Source: Nannocystis pusilla (GTDB lineage: Bacteria > Myxococcota_A > Polyangia > Nannocystales > Nannocystaceae). Taken from it: a stretch of DNA of 64,000 nucleotides. Location: NCBI RefSeq assembly GCF_026626665.1, contig NZ_JAPNKE010000002.1:4875168-4939167 (forward strand), in the 5' to 3' direction. Positions 1 to 9,700 of this stretch are shown here, piece by piece. The notes beneath the pieces are model-generated. The model saw only the letters and a list, made by a program, of their open reading frames with translations. It was not told the origin of the DNA and did no database searches. The position numbers and the translations under genes are program-made. How positions within the stretch are numbered: position 1 is the stretch's first letter; every line of letters starts with the position of its first letter.

Positions 1-110
1 GACCATCGCTGCGACGACCCCCCGTAAAGCCGCGCTCGACCGCTCGGGAGGCGTTCGCCGTGGCCTCGTGTTCCCCCGGGAGCGCGCGCTGCGGGTGTTA
101 TAACCAGCGC

Positions 111-1127
111 ATGACGGACGACCTGCCGAGCGCGACGGACCTGCTCGGCGAGGTCGTCGCCATGTCCTTCGCGCAGCTGCAGCAGGCCATGCGAACCGGC
201 CGCTGGCCCATTCATCCCCTGCGCTCCCGCCTCGACGCGCCTGAACGGCTGGCCACGCTGTATCGGCGCGTCGCCGACCTTCACCGCCGACGCGCGGGCG
301 AGGTCTGGCGCGCATGCGCGGAAGATCGCGACAGCGCTCCGGCGATCCTCGCGGCCCGCCAGACGGAGGCGCTCGCGGAGGCCTGGGGGCGCCTCGGCGA
401 CGGCGTCGCGCGGCGGTTCCACGTCCGCGGCCACCCGCGGCTCGAGCGCGAGCGGCTGCACGCCCGCACGCGCGACCAGGCCCCGCAGATCGCCATCGAT
501 CCCGACCCCGGCTCGCCGAAGGCCCGCGGCCTGGCGCACCCGGGTTCGATCGAGGACGCGGTGCGCTTCGCCGCGGCGCTGCCGTCGATGCGACGCTGCG
601 AGGAGCTCGGCGCGCGGGCGGTCCGGGCGTTCGACGCGCTGGGTCAGCCGACGCACGCGCTGGACCGCCTCGCCGCGCACGGCCGAGGATCTCCGCAGCG
701 CGCGGCGGTGTGGCGGTTGTGGCGGCCCCGCAGCGAGGCCTCGCGACTGCGCATGCTGACGCTGACCGCCACCCAGGTCGTCCACGACCTCGGCGACGCG
801 AAGCACCACGAGCGCCTCGGCCTGCCGGGGAGTCATTGCTCGGGGTGGGGCGAGCTCGAGACGCTGACCCTCGGCGCGCTGGCCTGGCGCCTCGCCCGCG
901 AGCACGACGCGAGGGTGCGGGACCCCGATCGGGCGCGCCACTGCGGGCACATGGTGAATCTCCGCCCCGAGGTCGTCGGTCACCCCTACCGCGACCTCGA
1001 CGACCCGTTCACGCCGCTGCTGACGATCGCCCGCCTGGGTTGCCGCCTGCACGCGTTCTCGTGGGAGGCGACGACCTTCGAGCTGTGCCCGACCCCGGGG
1101 CAGGACTGGCGGCGATTCGTCCCGTGA
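111..1127 (+). CDS. Hypothetical protein, unrecognised family
   Basis: This open frame of 338 residues was started at the ATG at 111. A GTG 51 bases upstream is also in frame, but the residues it adds look like non-coding sequence. The product is soluble, Arg/His/Ala-rich, with no signal peptide, membrane segment or catalytic motif that I recognise. The middle is rich in Arg-Glu helices, and the C-terminal third holds His/Cys spacing (HCGHMVNLRPEV) that could bind metal, which is only a guess. Third-position GC is high as in neighbouring genes, supporting real coding. The following P450 starts 197 bases downstream, so they may or may not be co-transcribed. Confidence 0.6.
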   Translation: MTDDLPSATDLLGEVVAMSFAQLQQAMRTGRWPIHPLRSRLDAPERLATLYRRVADLHRRRAGEVWRACAEDRDSAPAILAARQTEALAEAWGRLGDGVARRFHVRGHPRLERERLHARTRDQAPQIAIDPDPGSPKARGLAHPGSIEDAVRFAAALPSMRRCEELGARAVRAFDALGQPTHALDRLAAHGRGSPQRAAVWRLWRPRSEASRLRMLTLTATQVVHDLGDAKHHERLGLPGSHCSGWGELETLTLGALAWRLAREHDARVRDPDRARHCGHMVNLRPEVVGHPYRDLDDPFTPLLTIARLGCRLHAFSWEATTFELCPTPGQDWRRFVP

Positions 1128-1324
1128 TCGGCTCACGTCGGCGAAGCGCGGAGCGTGTCTCCTCGACGGCGTCGGGCCTCCCACGAGCCGTTGGCGACGA
1201 AGCGCGAAAATCACCGCTCCCGATCGTCGAGCCCCGACCCTGAGAGCTCCGATACGATGCAGACGCGCCCCCTTCGAGCGGCGCAGCGAGACGCGGCCCA
1301 CTTCAGCTCGCCCGGAGACAGCCC

Positions 1325-2557
1325 ATGACCGCCCCAACGCGCACCGCACCGACGCCGTCGTTCGACTTCACGACGCCGGAGTATCGCCGCGACCCGTATC
1401 CCTTCTACGCCCGGCTGCGGCGCGACATGCCGATCGTCCGCATCAACCAGGGGCGCCGCGGCGAGAGCTTCTACGTCTCGCGCTACGACGACGTGATGGT
1501 GCTGCTCAAGGACGTCGAGCGCTTCGCCAGCGACAAGCGGACCGCCGGGCACGAGGTGTCGTGGCTCGAGTCGCGGCTGTCGCTGGGCGTCAACGATTCG
1601 ATGGTGATGAAGGACGGCGCCGACCATCGGCGGCTGCGCACGCTGGCCCACAAGGCGTTCACGCCGTCGCGGGTCGCCGCGCTCGAGCGGCGGATCGCCC
1701 AGCTCAGCGACGAGCTGCTGGCGGCCGCCGACGCGCGCGGTTCGATGGACATGATCGCCGACTTCGCGCTGCCGCTGCCGGTCGCGGTGATCTCCGACAT
1801 GATGGGCGTCGCCGAGCGCCATCGTCCGCACTTCCACCGCTGGATGAAGGGCATCCTCGAGCTGGACGGCGCCGGTTGGCTGGAGCTGCTGACGAACTTC
1901 CCCAACATGATCAAGCTCAACCGCTTCTTGCGCGAGCTTATCGCCGAGCGGCGCCGGAACAAGGGCGACGACCTGCTCAGCGCGCTGGTCGAGGCCGAGG
2001 AGGCCGGCGACAAGCTGAGCTTCGACGAGCTGGTCGCGTCGACCCTCATCCTGCTCCTCGCGGGGCACGAGACGACCGTCAACCTGATCGGCAACGGCGT
2101 GCTCGCCTTGCTCGAGCACCCCGATCAGCTGGGGCGCCTGCGCGCCCACCCCGAGCTCGTGGACGCCGCGGTCGAGGAGATGCTGCGCTTCACCAGCCCG
2201 GTCCAGCTCAACGCCCCGCGCTTCGCCTGCGTCGACACCGAGCTGTGCGGCGTGACCCTCCGGCGCGGGCAGGCGGTGTGCCCGATCCTCGCCTCGGCCA
2301 ACCACGACGAGGCGCACTTCGCCGAGCCGGAGCGGTTCGACATCGGCCGCCAGCCGAACCGTCACCTCGCCTTCGGCTTCGGCCCGCACTTCTGCCTCGG
2401 CGCGCCGCTCGCCCGCCTCGAGGCCAAGCTCGCCTTCCGCGCGCTGCTGCAGCGGTACTCCGACATGCAGCTCGGCGTGCCCCGCTCCGAGCTCACCTGG
2501 CGCCGCTCGCAGTCGATCCGCGGCCTGACGGCCCTGCCGCTGCGAGTCCGGCGCTGA
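1325..2557 (+). CDS. Cytochrome P450, class I bacterial type
   Basis: A heme monooxygenase of 410 residues, the normal length for a soluble bacterial P450 that takes electrons from a ferredoxin. The sequence shows the I-helix oxygen-activation motif AGHETT (246-251), the K-helix ExxR (E285, R288) and the heme loop FGFGPHFCLG with the cysteine ligand at 357. No membrane anchor is present, so it is cytosolic. No ferredoxin or reductase gene lies next to it, so the redox partner is elsewhere. The substrate cannot be read from sequence. The start ATG follows a weak purine stretch (GGAGACAGCCC). Confidence 0.95.
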   Translation: MTAPTRTAPTPSFDFTTPEYRRDPYPFYARLRRDMPIVRINQGRRGESFYVSRYDDVMVLLKDVERFASDKRTAGHEVSWLESRLSLGVNDSMVMKDGADHRRLRTLAHKAFTPSRVAALERRIAQLSDELLAAADARGSMDMIADFALPLPVAVISDMMGVAERHRPHFHRWMKGILELDGAGWLELLTNFPNMIKLNRFLRELIAERRRNKGDDLLSALVEAEEAGDKLSFDELVASTLILLLAGHETTVNLIGNGVLALLEHPDQLGRLRAHPELVDAAVEEMLRFTSPVQLNAPRFACVDTELCGVTLRRGQAVCPILASANHDEAHFAEPERFDIGRQPNRHLAFGFGPHFCLGAPLARLEAKLAFRALLQRYSDMQLGVPRSELTWRRSQSIRGLTALPLRVRR

Positions 2558-2706
2558 ACTCGGCCCTCTATCCTATCGGCCGGGTTCACCCGGCGCGGGT
2601 GCCGTTCGACCCCGCGAATCTTCACACTTCACCAACGGCACCGTCGACGCGCGCGGCCGCATTCGCCAGCGTGGGCGCGGTGACTCCCGGCCGGCGGAGC
2701 TCATGA

Positions 2707-2748
2707 CATGGCCATCGAGACATGTCTCATACGCCATCTCAAGGACCC
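2707..2748. repeat. Short 14-bp-period CATG array (3 units)
   Basis: In the gap between the convergent P450 and kinase genes, CATG occurs at 2707 and 2721 and CAT at 2735, exactly 14 bases apart. The unit around 2721 forms the perfect 10-bp palindrome AGACATGTCT. It is the weakest of three similar arrays in the window (see 59753 and 63504). The rest of the 230-base gap shows no gene. Confidence 0.5.
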
Positions 2749-2787
2749 GAGCGGACGCGGATCCGCGCCGCAGGCCGCGAGCTCGCC

Positions 2788-5420
2788 TCACTTCGCCGGA
2801 GGCCGCGCGCGCCGGGCCGGACGGCGAGCGGCCAGCCACGCGTCGAGCTCGGCCAGCGTCTTGCCGGTCCTGGCATCGGCGGCGAGGGCCGGTCGCGCCG
2901 TGCGGGCCAGCTCGACCGCGCGGCGCGACTGCCCCAACTGCCCGAGGACCTTGGCAAGCTCGAACTGCACGTCGGCCAGCAGGGTCGGATCGCCGGTCGC
3001 GCCGCGCGTGAGCGCCTCCGCGAGCGCGGCGTGGGCCGGCCCGAGCTCGCCGCGGGCGTGCTGCACCACGCCCAGCACCAGCAGCGACTCCGTCAGCAGC
3101 GGGCTGTCCGCGCCGTGGGCTCGCCGCAACACCGCGAGCGCCTGCTCGCAGGCGGACGCGGCGCTGCCCAGCTCCTGCAGCACCCACAACGTGCGGCAGC
3201 GGGTGAGCTGCCCCTGGGCGACCTCCGGGTTCTCGGGCCCGAGGGACGCCTCGAGATCGCCGACGGCGCGGTCGGCCTTGGCGAGCGCGAGCCGCCCGAG
3301 GCGCTCGCGCTCGTCGGGCGCCTCGGCCGCCTCGGCCCGGTTGAGGACGTTGTTGGCCCAGTCTCGCAAGAAAGCCGCGGTCGTCGGGTGGTGCTCGCCG
3401 TGCAGCCGCGTCGCCATCTCGTGGGCGCGCCGCTGGTAGTCGTCGGCGGCCTCCCACGCGCCCAGCTGCTGCACGGTCGCGCCGAGGAAGTTCAAGGTCG
3501 CCATGGTCGCGTCGTGATCACCGACCAGCGTCCGGTCCCAGACGTCGAGGGCGCGCTCGAGACGGTCGCGCGCCTGGACGGCGTCCCCCTTGTAGAGCAG
3601 GGCCTGGCCCTCGGCCCGCCACAGCTCGCCGGCGAGGATCGGCAGCTGCAACCGCTCGACCAGCGGCCGCGCTCGCGCCGCGTAGGCCAGCGCCGTGTCG
3701 GGATCCCAGTAGCCGACGCCGACCAGCACGACCAGGTTCACGAGCACCATCGCCCGGCGAGTGTCGTCGCCGCTCGCCTCGGCGAGCTCGACCGCGGCCT
3801 CCAGCCGCGCCCGCGAGCCCGCCAGGTCACCCGACATCATGAGCATGTTGGCCTCGTCGCTCAGCGCGGCGGCCTCGAGCGGCACGTAGCCCACTCGCCG
3901 CGCAGTCGCCTCGATCGCCCGCACGGACGCCAGCGCGCCGTCGAGTCGGCCGTCGTCGGCCATGGCGCTGGCCTCGCGGAGCTCCCGGCGCGCGCGCGCG
4001 ACCTCCTCGCGCACCGCCGGATCGGGGCTCGGCAACAGCGAGATCGGTGCATCGGCCGCGCACCGCGCCGGCGACGTGAGGCCGTACGACAGCCACTCGA
4101 CCTGCTGCAGCACGGCGCGCTCGGCCTGGCCCACTGTGGCCAAGAACTCGTCGAGCTCGTCGTAGCCCTCCTCGAGGCACGCGATCCTGCGCGCCGCGAT
4201 CGCCCGGTCCTCGCCCGCGTCGCGACACAGCTGCGTGCGCATCTCGATCCAGCGGCGGGCCTGCTCGTCGAGGCGGGCCTGCAGCCGCTCGCTCAAGAGC
4301 TCGCCTCGTGCGAGGCCTCCGTCGATGATGTCCGCGCGCAGTCGCTGCTTCCGCGCGGGGTTCCACAGGCCTTCCATCCGCGCCCGCGGCTCGTCGCACG
4401 GATCGACGGCGTCGACGACCGGCGGCTGCGGTGCCTCCGGCAGCGCCCACACCACTGCCGCTGCCACGACGGCCGCGAAGGCGAGGAGCCCGGCGACCCG
4501 CGGCCACCGCGGCTCGGTCGCGGCCGCGAGCGCGCCCACCAGCGCGTCCATCGTCGGGTAACGATCCGCCGGCTTTTCGGCGAGGCCGCGACGGACGATC
4601 CGCTCGAGCCGGCGTGGCACCCGCCCGAGGCACTCCTTCAAGGTCAGACAGAGCGCGTACTGATCGCTCGCCGCCGTCGGCTCGCCGCCGGCGCGCAGCT
4701 CGGGCGCCATGTACCCCGGCGTGCCGGCCTCCCGCTCTCGGAGCCCGCCGGCCACAGCGGCGCGCCGGGGTCCGTCATCTCGCGGGCCAGGCCGAAGTCG
4801 GTGACCTGCACGCTGCCGTCCTCGCCGACCAGGATGTTGTCGGGCTTGACGTCGCGGTGCAGCACGCCGGCCCGGTGCGAGGCGGCGAGACCGCGGGCGG
4901 CGCCCAGGCACAGCGTCGCGACCTCGCGCCAGTCGGGCCGCCGGCGCGCGCAGTGCTCGCGCAAGGTGCTGCCGCGGACCAGCGCCATCGCCACGAACAG
5001 CTCGTCGCCCGATTCGCCGGCGTCGAACACCGTGAGGACGTTGGGGTGCGACAGCCGGGCCATCGCTCGCGCCTCTCGCAGCAGCCGCTCGCGATCGGCC
5101 GGGCGGACGTCGAGCGCGTGGATGAGCTTGACCGCGACGTCGCGCTCGAGCACCGGGTCGTGGGCGCGATAGACGAGGCCCATCCCGCCCGAGCCGAGCA
5201 GCTCGGCGAGGGTGTAGCGACCGATCACCACGCCGGTCATCGGGTCTGCGTTGCGGTCGTCCTCGACGCGGGCACCGACCTGCCCGCGCGCCAGCCCGGC
5301 GACGAGCACGCGACAGTCGGTGCACGCCTCGAGGTGGCCGTCGAGCGCGGCGCGCTCGGCCGCGCTCAGATCGCCCTCGAGATACGCGGCGATCGTCTCT
5401 TCTTCCGGACAGCCGTCCAA
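2788..5420 (-). CDS. Ser/Thr protein kinase with N-terminal zinc-finger anti-sigma-like domain and C-terminal TPR region (frameshifted)
   Basis: About 877 residues once one frameshift is repaired. Residues 1-45 hold a zf-HC2-like anti-sigma zinc finger (H29, C33, C36). A Hanks-type kinase follows, with glycine loop GSGGMG, catalytic Lys 98, HRD at 188-190 and DFG at 208-210. After the activation segment (GTPGYMAPE) comes a single membrane helix, then a long extracytoplasmic helical region of TPR type. The frame switches near 4745, where one base seems missing from the CCC run; both sides continue the same kinase domain, so this is one gene. The start is a TTG. It is transcribed divergently from a sigma factor gene 98 bases away, suggesting that kinase and sigma factor form a signalling pair. 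Confidence 0.9.
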
Positions 5421-5518
5421 CCCGCGGCAATGTCGTCGAGGTCGACGCGACGAGTCAACCGCCGCCGAGGCCGCAGTGTTGACCTGTGCGAAGTCGCAGA
5501 TCTAGCATCGCCGCACGG

Positions 5519-6322
5519 GTGAACGACCTGGTCGACTCGGTCCTCGAGCAGGCGCGCGTCGCGTCGCCGGGGACGGCGTGGCAGCGCGAGGACGTCGCGC
5601 GCCGTCTGGCCGACGTGGATCCGCAGCTGTGGTCCGAGCCGGCGGCCGCGGACCGCCGCGCCGAGCTCTTCGTGGCCTGGGCCTGCTTGCTCGGCGACCG
5701 CGACGCCATCCGCCACCTCGAGGTCCGCTACGTCCGCGACGTGGTGCCGAACCTCCGCGCGCTCGACCTCGCGGGAGAAGAGCTCGACGAGATGGTCCAG
5801 ACCCTGCGCGTCGCGCTGCTGGTCGGCGCGCCCGGGGGTGAGCCGAAGCTCGCGCGCTACTCGGGGCGTGGCGCGCTGGGAGGCTTCGTGCGCACCGTCG
5901 CGGTCAGGCTGGTGCTCGATCGCAAGCGCGCGCGCCAACCGCCGGACCTCGGCGAGCTGGCCCGACGTCCGATCACGCCGCTGAGCGATCCGGACGTCGA
6001 CTATCAGAAGGAGCTGTACACCACGCGCTTCACCGAGGCGCTGGAGGCCGCGTGGGCCAAGCTGCCGATGCCCGAGCGGCTGCTGCTCCGCTACCACCTG
6101 CTCGATCAGGTCGGCATCGACGAGCTCGCGGTCATCTACCGGATCCACCGCTCGACCGCGGCGCGCCGCTGCGCCTCGGCGCGCCAGCGACTGGTCGCGG
6201 GCACCCGCGCCGAGCTCGGACGCGCCATTGGGGTGAGCACGCGCACGGTCGACAGCATCCTGCGCTTGATCGCCACCCGACTGGACGCCGGCGACGAGCC
6301 GCTCCCCATCGAACCGGCCTGA
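5519..6322 (+). CDS. RNA polymerase sigma factor, ECF-like, myxobacterial type
   Basis: About 267 residues from the GTG at 5519; an ATG 33 bases earlier is also in frame. The N-terminal half resembles sigma region 2 (GALGGFVRTVAVRLVLDRKR) and the C-terminal half carries a region-4-like helix-turn-helix (LLRYHLLDQVGIDELAVIYRIHRSTAARR). This matches the ECF-type sigma factors of myxobacteria that are encoded beside zinc-finger Ser/Thr kinases. The divergent kinase carries an anti-sigma-like zinc finger, so it may sequester or phosphorylate this factor; that is inference from synteny. Confidence 0.85.
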   Translation: MNDLVDSVLEQARVASPGTAWQREDVARRLADVDPQLWSEPAAADRRAELFVAWACLLGDRDAIRHLEVRYVRDVVPNLRALDLAGEELDEMVQTLRVALLVGAPGGEPKLARYSGRGALGGFVRTVAVRLVLDRKRARQPPDLGELARRPITPLSDPDVDYQKELYTTRFTEALEAAWAKLPMPERLLLRYHLLDQVGIDELAVIYRIHRSTAARRCASARQRLVAGTRAELGRAIGVSTRTVDSILRLIATRLDAGDEPLPIEPA

Positions 6323-6425
6323 TCGGACCGCGCGCGCGGCCGATTCTCGCGCGTGTCTTTTTCGCCGCGACCGCGGAGCCCGGGCTCCGTCTGGTCGGCG
6401 AACCAGTCCCAAAGAAGGCCACCTC

Positions 6426-6862
6426 ATGCGATTCAATTGCTCTCGTTGCTCGCCCTCTCCTCGATCAGCTTCCTCCCGGCCTGTGGCGACGACGGCGGCG
6501 ACAGCGGCGACAACGCCAATAGTGACAGCGACGGCAGCAGCAACGGCGACGGCTGCGACGGCCCGATCACCGATTGCCCGCTCGCCGAGCTCTCGGAGGA
6601 GCAGCAGGCCACCTACTGCGACACGCTCCTGGCCGCGATCGACGACGAGCCCGGCACGCAGTACACGTGCGACGCCGACGGCACGTACCTGCTGGTCAAC
6701 ACGGCCGAGGAGTGCCGCGCCAACAAGGTCTCGGCCGACTGCCCGATCACTGTCGGCGAGCTCATCGACTGCTACAAGGCGGCCAAGACCGACGCCTGCG
6801 GCGCCTTCGCCGAGGACGGCGCGTGCGGCCCGGTGTTCAGCCAGGGCGCGTCCTGCGTGTGA
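6426..6862 (+). CDS. Small Cys-rich lipoprotein (start region frameshifted)
   Basis: The body of the protein has a lipobox (LPAC) and an Asp/Ser/Gly/Asn linker followed by a small Cys-rich domain of about 100 residues. The reading frame of the body lacks a plausible start. The ATG at 6426, which sits behind a good GAAGG ribosome site, is out of frame by one base. Adding one base to the AA pair near 6436 gives a start of the form MRFKLLSLLALSSISFLPAC, an ideal lipoprotein signal. I read this as a sequencing deletion. Function unknown; predicted outer-surface lipoprotein. Confidence 0.75.
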
Positions 6863-6921
6863 TCGCAGCGCGGCGGGCATCGTCCGGGCGCAGCGATCCC
6901 GGCGTGCACCGCAGCATCACT

Positions 6922-6955
6922 CCGCACCTGCGAGACCTCGATCTCGCAGGTGCGG
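6922..6955. terminator. Bidirectional hairpin terminator
   Basis: A perfect 14-bp stem (CCGCACCTGCGAGA paired with its complement) closes a 6-base loop between two convergent genes. It is followed by the T-containing ATTGTCGTT on the plus strand. The position and stem strength fit a terminator serving both strands. Confidence 0.75.
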
Positions 6956-7003
6956 ATTGTCGTTACCTGTCCGAAAGGACTTGTGGTTCAGGGGCCGGTG
7001 GCC

Positions 7004-7996
7004 TCAATCGCAGGCGCAGTCGCAGACCTCGGCGTTGCGGCTGTCGGGGCACCAATCCCAGCCGACCGGGTCGTGCTCACAGATCTGCGTGACGATGAGC
7101 TCGGGTCCGAACTCGCCCTCGCGGGTGTAGCCGCGCGTCACACCGTCGCAATGGCCGAGGCATCCCGCGCCGTGGTAGCTCCAGTGGATGCAGCGGTGGA
7201 CCTTGCGTGAGGCGCAGGTGCCGGGACAGAGCTGCTCGATCTCCGTCCACAGGCAGAACTCCCAGAGTTTCGGGGACGAGAAGCGGTCGCAGGCGGCCTG
7301 GTCGGTGAGGGTCGGGCACAGCGCGGCGACGTCGATGACCTTCTTCGGCACGCACACGCCCGGCTCGAAGTTCATGCCGGGCGCGCAGGCACAGACGCCG
7401 TCCTGCTCCGCGCACTCGGCGTGTCCCTCGTACACGTTATCCAGGCACTCCTCGTCCGCGGCGCACTCGGCGTCGTTTTCGCACCGGCGGCGCGGGCAGC
7501 CGTGCTCGTCGTAGCCGGAGGCGTAGGTGCCGCACGGAAAGTCGGTACAGTCGATCGGGGCGGTGCACGGCAGGCCCTCGACCGGCGGGCACTGCACGGG
7601 ACCGCCGGTGGTCTCGTCGTCGCCACCGGTGGTTTCGGGATCGCCGGTGGTCGCGTCGGTGTCGAAGCACAACGGCGGGTCGTCGGTCGTCGTCGTCGAC
7701 GTCGTCGAGGTTGAAGACGTCGACGTCGTCGTGGAAGTCGAGGTCGTCGGGCCCGGCACATCGCCGGTGGTCGTCAAGTCCATCGTGCCAGCGGTGGTCG
7801 TAGTCGAGGTCGAAGTCGAAGACGTGGTCGTCGAAGCGGTCGTGGCCGGCTCGGTCGTCTGCGCGGTCGTGCCGCCGTCGGTGGTCGTGTCCTGTGACTT
7901 CGGGCCGCAGGCGACCGCGAGGAGCACCAGCGAGCGACAGGCGCCGCGGAGCCGACGGCCGCCGGCGCAGGATACCGACACTAACTTCGCGAACAT
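7004..7996 (-). CDS. Cys-rich secreted lipoprotein with Thr/Ser linker
   Basis: 330 residues. The N-terminus has an Arg-rich segment, a short hydrophobic run and a lipobox (LLAVAC). A linker of about 80 residues is almost only Thr, Ser, Asp and Gly. The C-terminal 200 residues contain over 20 cysteines, with EGF/EB-like spacing (CENDAECAADEECL), ending at a Cys-rich tail. This architecture is typical of surface lipoproteins of Nannocystales. Specific function unknown. It faces the previous lipoprotein across a shared terminator. Confidence 0.85.
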   Translation of the reverse strand: MFAKLVSVSCAGGRRLRGACRSLVLLAVACGPKSQDTTTDGGTTAQTTEPATTASTTTSSTSTSTTTTAGTMDLTTTGDVPGPTTSTSTTTSTSSTSTTSTTTTDDPPLCFDTDATTGDPETTGGDDETTGGPVQCPPVEGLPCTAPIDCTDFPCGTYASGYDEHGCPRRRCENDAECAADEECLDNVYEGHAECAEQDGVCACAPGMNFEPGVCVPKKVIDVAALCPTLTDQAACDRFSSPKLWEFCLWTEIEQLCPGTCASRKVHRCIHWSYHGAGCLGHCDGVTRGYTREGEFGPELIVTQICEHDPVGWDWCPDSRNAEVCDCACD

Positions 7997-8063
7997 GCGG
8001 GCGATGATGGCCGCGTTTCATCGAATTTCCAACCGCGCGCGACCGACACCGGCGCACCTCGGC

Positions 8064-9056
8064 CTATCTGGGCGCCGCCGAGAAGGTCGTCAGGGATTGC
8101 ACGTTGAGGGTCCTGGTGTGCGCCGTCATGTAGTCGATGAACACGCGGACCCGCGACGGCAGGTGGCGGCGGCTCAGATAACAGATGTAGTGGCCGCGAT
8201 CGTCGGGGGCGTACTGCGCGAGGCAAGGCACCAGCGCCCCGCCCTGCACGAGATCGAAGATCTGGTAGCCGGGCAGCTGCGCGAGGCCCTGGCCGTCGAG
8301 CACCGCCTGCAGGACCAGCTCCGCGTCGTTGAAGCTGGTCATCGCCTGCGGCGAGAACTTGCGGGGACGGCCGCCCACCTTGAACTCCCACTCGCAGACC
8401 CGCCCCGACGCGTGGCGGAGGTTGATGCAGCGATGCTCGGCCAGCTCCTCGACGCTGCGCGGCAGGCCGTGCGTCGCTCGATACGCCGGGGAGGCGCACA
8501 CCAGCAGCTGCATGGGGAACAGCTGCCTGGCGACGATCTGGCTGTCCTCCAGGCGCCCGTTGCGGAACGCGACGTCGACGTGGCCCGCCGTGAATTCGGT
8601 CGCGGCGTCGTCGAGCAGCAGGTCGATCGCCACCTCGGGGTATTTGCGTTGAAAGCCGCGCAGCAGCGGCGCCACGACCTTGCGTCCGAAGCCGACCGTC
8701 GACGCGACGCGCAAGCGGCCCTGCGGCGGCCCTTCTCGCAGCTCGCGCATCTCCTCCAGCGCCTGGACGATGCGCTCGACGCCCGGGTGGCAGTTCTCGT
8801 AGAACAGCTCGCCCTCGCGGGTCAGCGTGGTGCTGCGCGTGGTGCGGAAGAACAGCCGCGCGTCGAGCTGCTCCTCGAGCTTCTGCACGCTGCGGCTCAC
8901 CGCCGAGCGACCGATCCCCAGGCGGTCGCCGGCGCGGGCGAAGCTGCCCTCGGTGACGACCGCGATGAAGGCGACGACCCCGGCGTAGCTCGCCGCGAAG
9001 CTGGAGGCCAGCGCGTCGGGGCCCTGGCGCGGAGGATGGCTCGGATGGCTCGGCAC
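8064..9056 (-). CDS. LysR-family transcriptional regulator
   Basis: 330 residues with an N-terminal winged helix-turn-helix (GSFARAGDRLGIGRSAVSRSV, about residues 37-57) and a C-terminal periplasmic-binding-like effector domain, as in the CrgA/AaeR-like branch of LysR proteins. The sequence ARLFFRTTRSTTLT directly after the recognition helix is typical of the family. It is the last gene of a run of minus-strand genes that look related to oxidative stress, and may control part of that run. The effector cannot be predicted. Confidence 0.92.
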   Translation of the reverse strand: MPSHPSHPPRQGPDALASSFAASYAGVVAFIAVVTEGSFARAGDRLGIGRSAVSRSVQKLEEQLDARLFFRTTRSTTLTREGELFYENCHPGVERIVQALEEMRELREGPPQGRLRVASTVGFGRKVVAPLLRGFQRKYPEVAIDLLLDDAATEFTAGHVDVAFRNGRLEDSQIVARQLFPMQLLVCASPAYRATHGLPRSVEELAEHRCINLRHASGRVCEWEFKVGGRPRKFSPQAMTSFNDAELVLQAVLDGQGLAQLPGYQIFDLVQGGALVPCLAQYAPDDRGHYICYLSRRHLPSRVRVFIDYMTAHTRTLNVQSLTTFSAAPR

Positions 9057-9167
9057 GGGCGGAGGACCGGCGAGCCGTCCGGCTTGTGACAGCCAGCGGC
9101 GAATTTTTCGCCGCCCCCGCCGCGGGGTCGGGCGCGCCCCCCGCTGCGCCCGTGGCCGCAGCCCCGC

Positions 9168-9599
9168 TCACTCGATCGGGACCAACACCGGCGCGCCCTC
9201 CGGCTTGATCAGCAGCACGAGGAACTTCGCCGGCTCGGTGCTGCTCGCGTTGCGGCCCACGGTGTGGATGTCGTCGGGCCCCTCGTAGAAGGTCTGCCCC
9301 GGCTTCAGAGTGACCTCCTGGCCGCCCTTCACCCCCATCACGATCGAGCCCTCGAGCACGTAGACGAACGCGTGGGCGTCGTGACGGTGCACCGGATCGA
9401 CCGCGCCCGGCGGATAGTCGACCGTGATGAGCAGGGCCTCCTTGCCGGGGAAGTCGGCGAGCGCCTTCGTCATGAGCGTCGTGACGGCCGCCTCCGCCGG
9501 GGCGGTGTCGGGGTGTGCGAGCTTCGCCTTGCCGGCGCAGCCCCAGAAGAGCGCGCAGAGAGCGAGGAGAGGGACGATTTTTTGCATGGAGGAGATCAT
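9168..9599 (-). CDS. Cupin-domain lipoprotein
   Basis: 143 residues. A hydrophobic signal ends in a lipobox (LFWGCAG), followed by a single cupin barrel. The metal-binding motif HRHDAHAFVYVLEG (about residues 72-85) and the second motif (IHTVGRNAS) are present. The family includes small quercetinase-like and sugar-binding cupins, so the substrate is unknown. An ATG 12 bases further in also gives a good signal peptide. It lies between an Ohr-like gene and a LysR gene on the same strand. Confidence 0.85.
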   Translation of the reverse strand: MISSMQKIVPLLALCALFWGCAGKAKLAHPDTAPAEAAVTTLMTKALADFPGKEALLITVDYPPGAVDPVHRHDAHAFVYVLEGSIVMGVKGGQEVTLKPGQTFYEGPDDIHTVGRNASSTEPAKFLVLLIKPEGAPVLVPIE

Positions 9600-9700
9600 T
9601 CGCGTGTGCCTCGTCGAGAGCGAAAAAGGTGGTCTGCCGGCGAGAGAGCGCCGGCCGGGTCATGGCAATGAATGGTGTGAGAGCGTCGCCGGGGCCCGCT

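Noticed and set aside
1..110. Gene end at the left edge
   Set aside because: No frame with coding character and a stop could be supported in the first 110 bases.
2722..5172. Very long plus-strand open frame of 816 codons
   Set aside because: It is the antisense of the Ser/Thr kinase gene, Arg/Ala-rich and without motifs. Long antisense frames are normal at this GC content.
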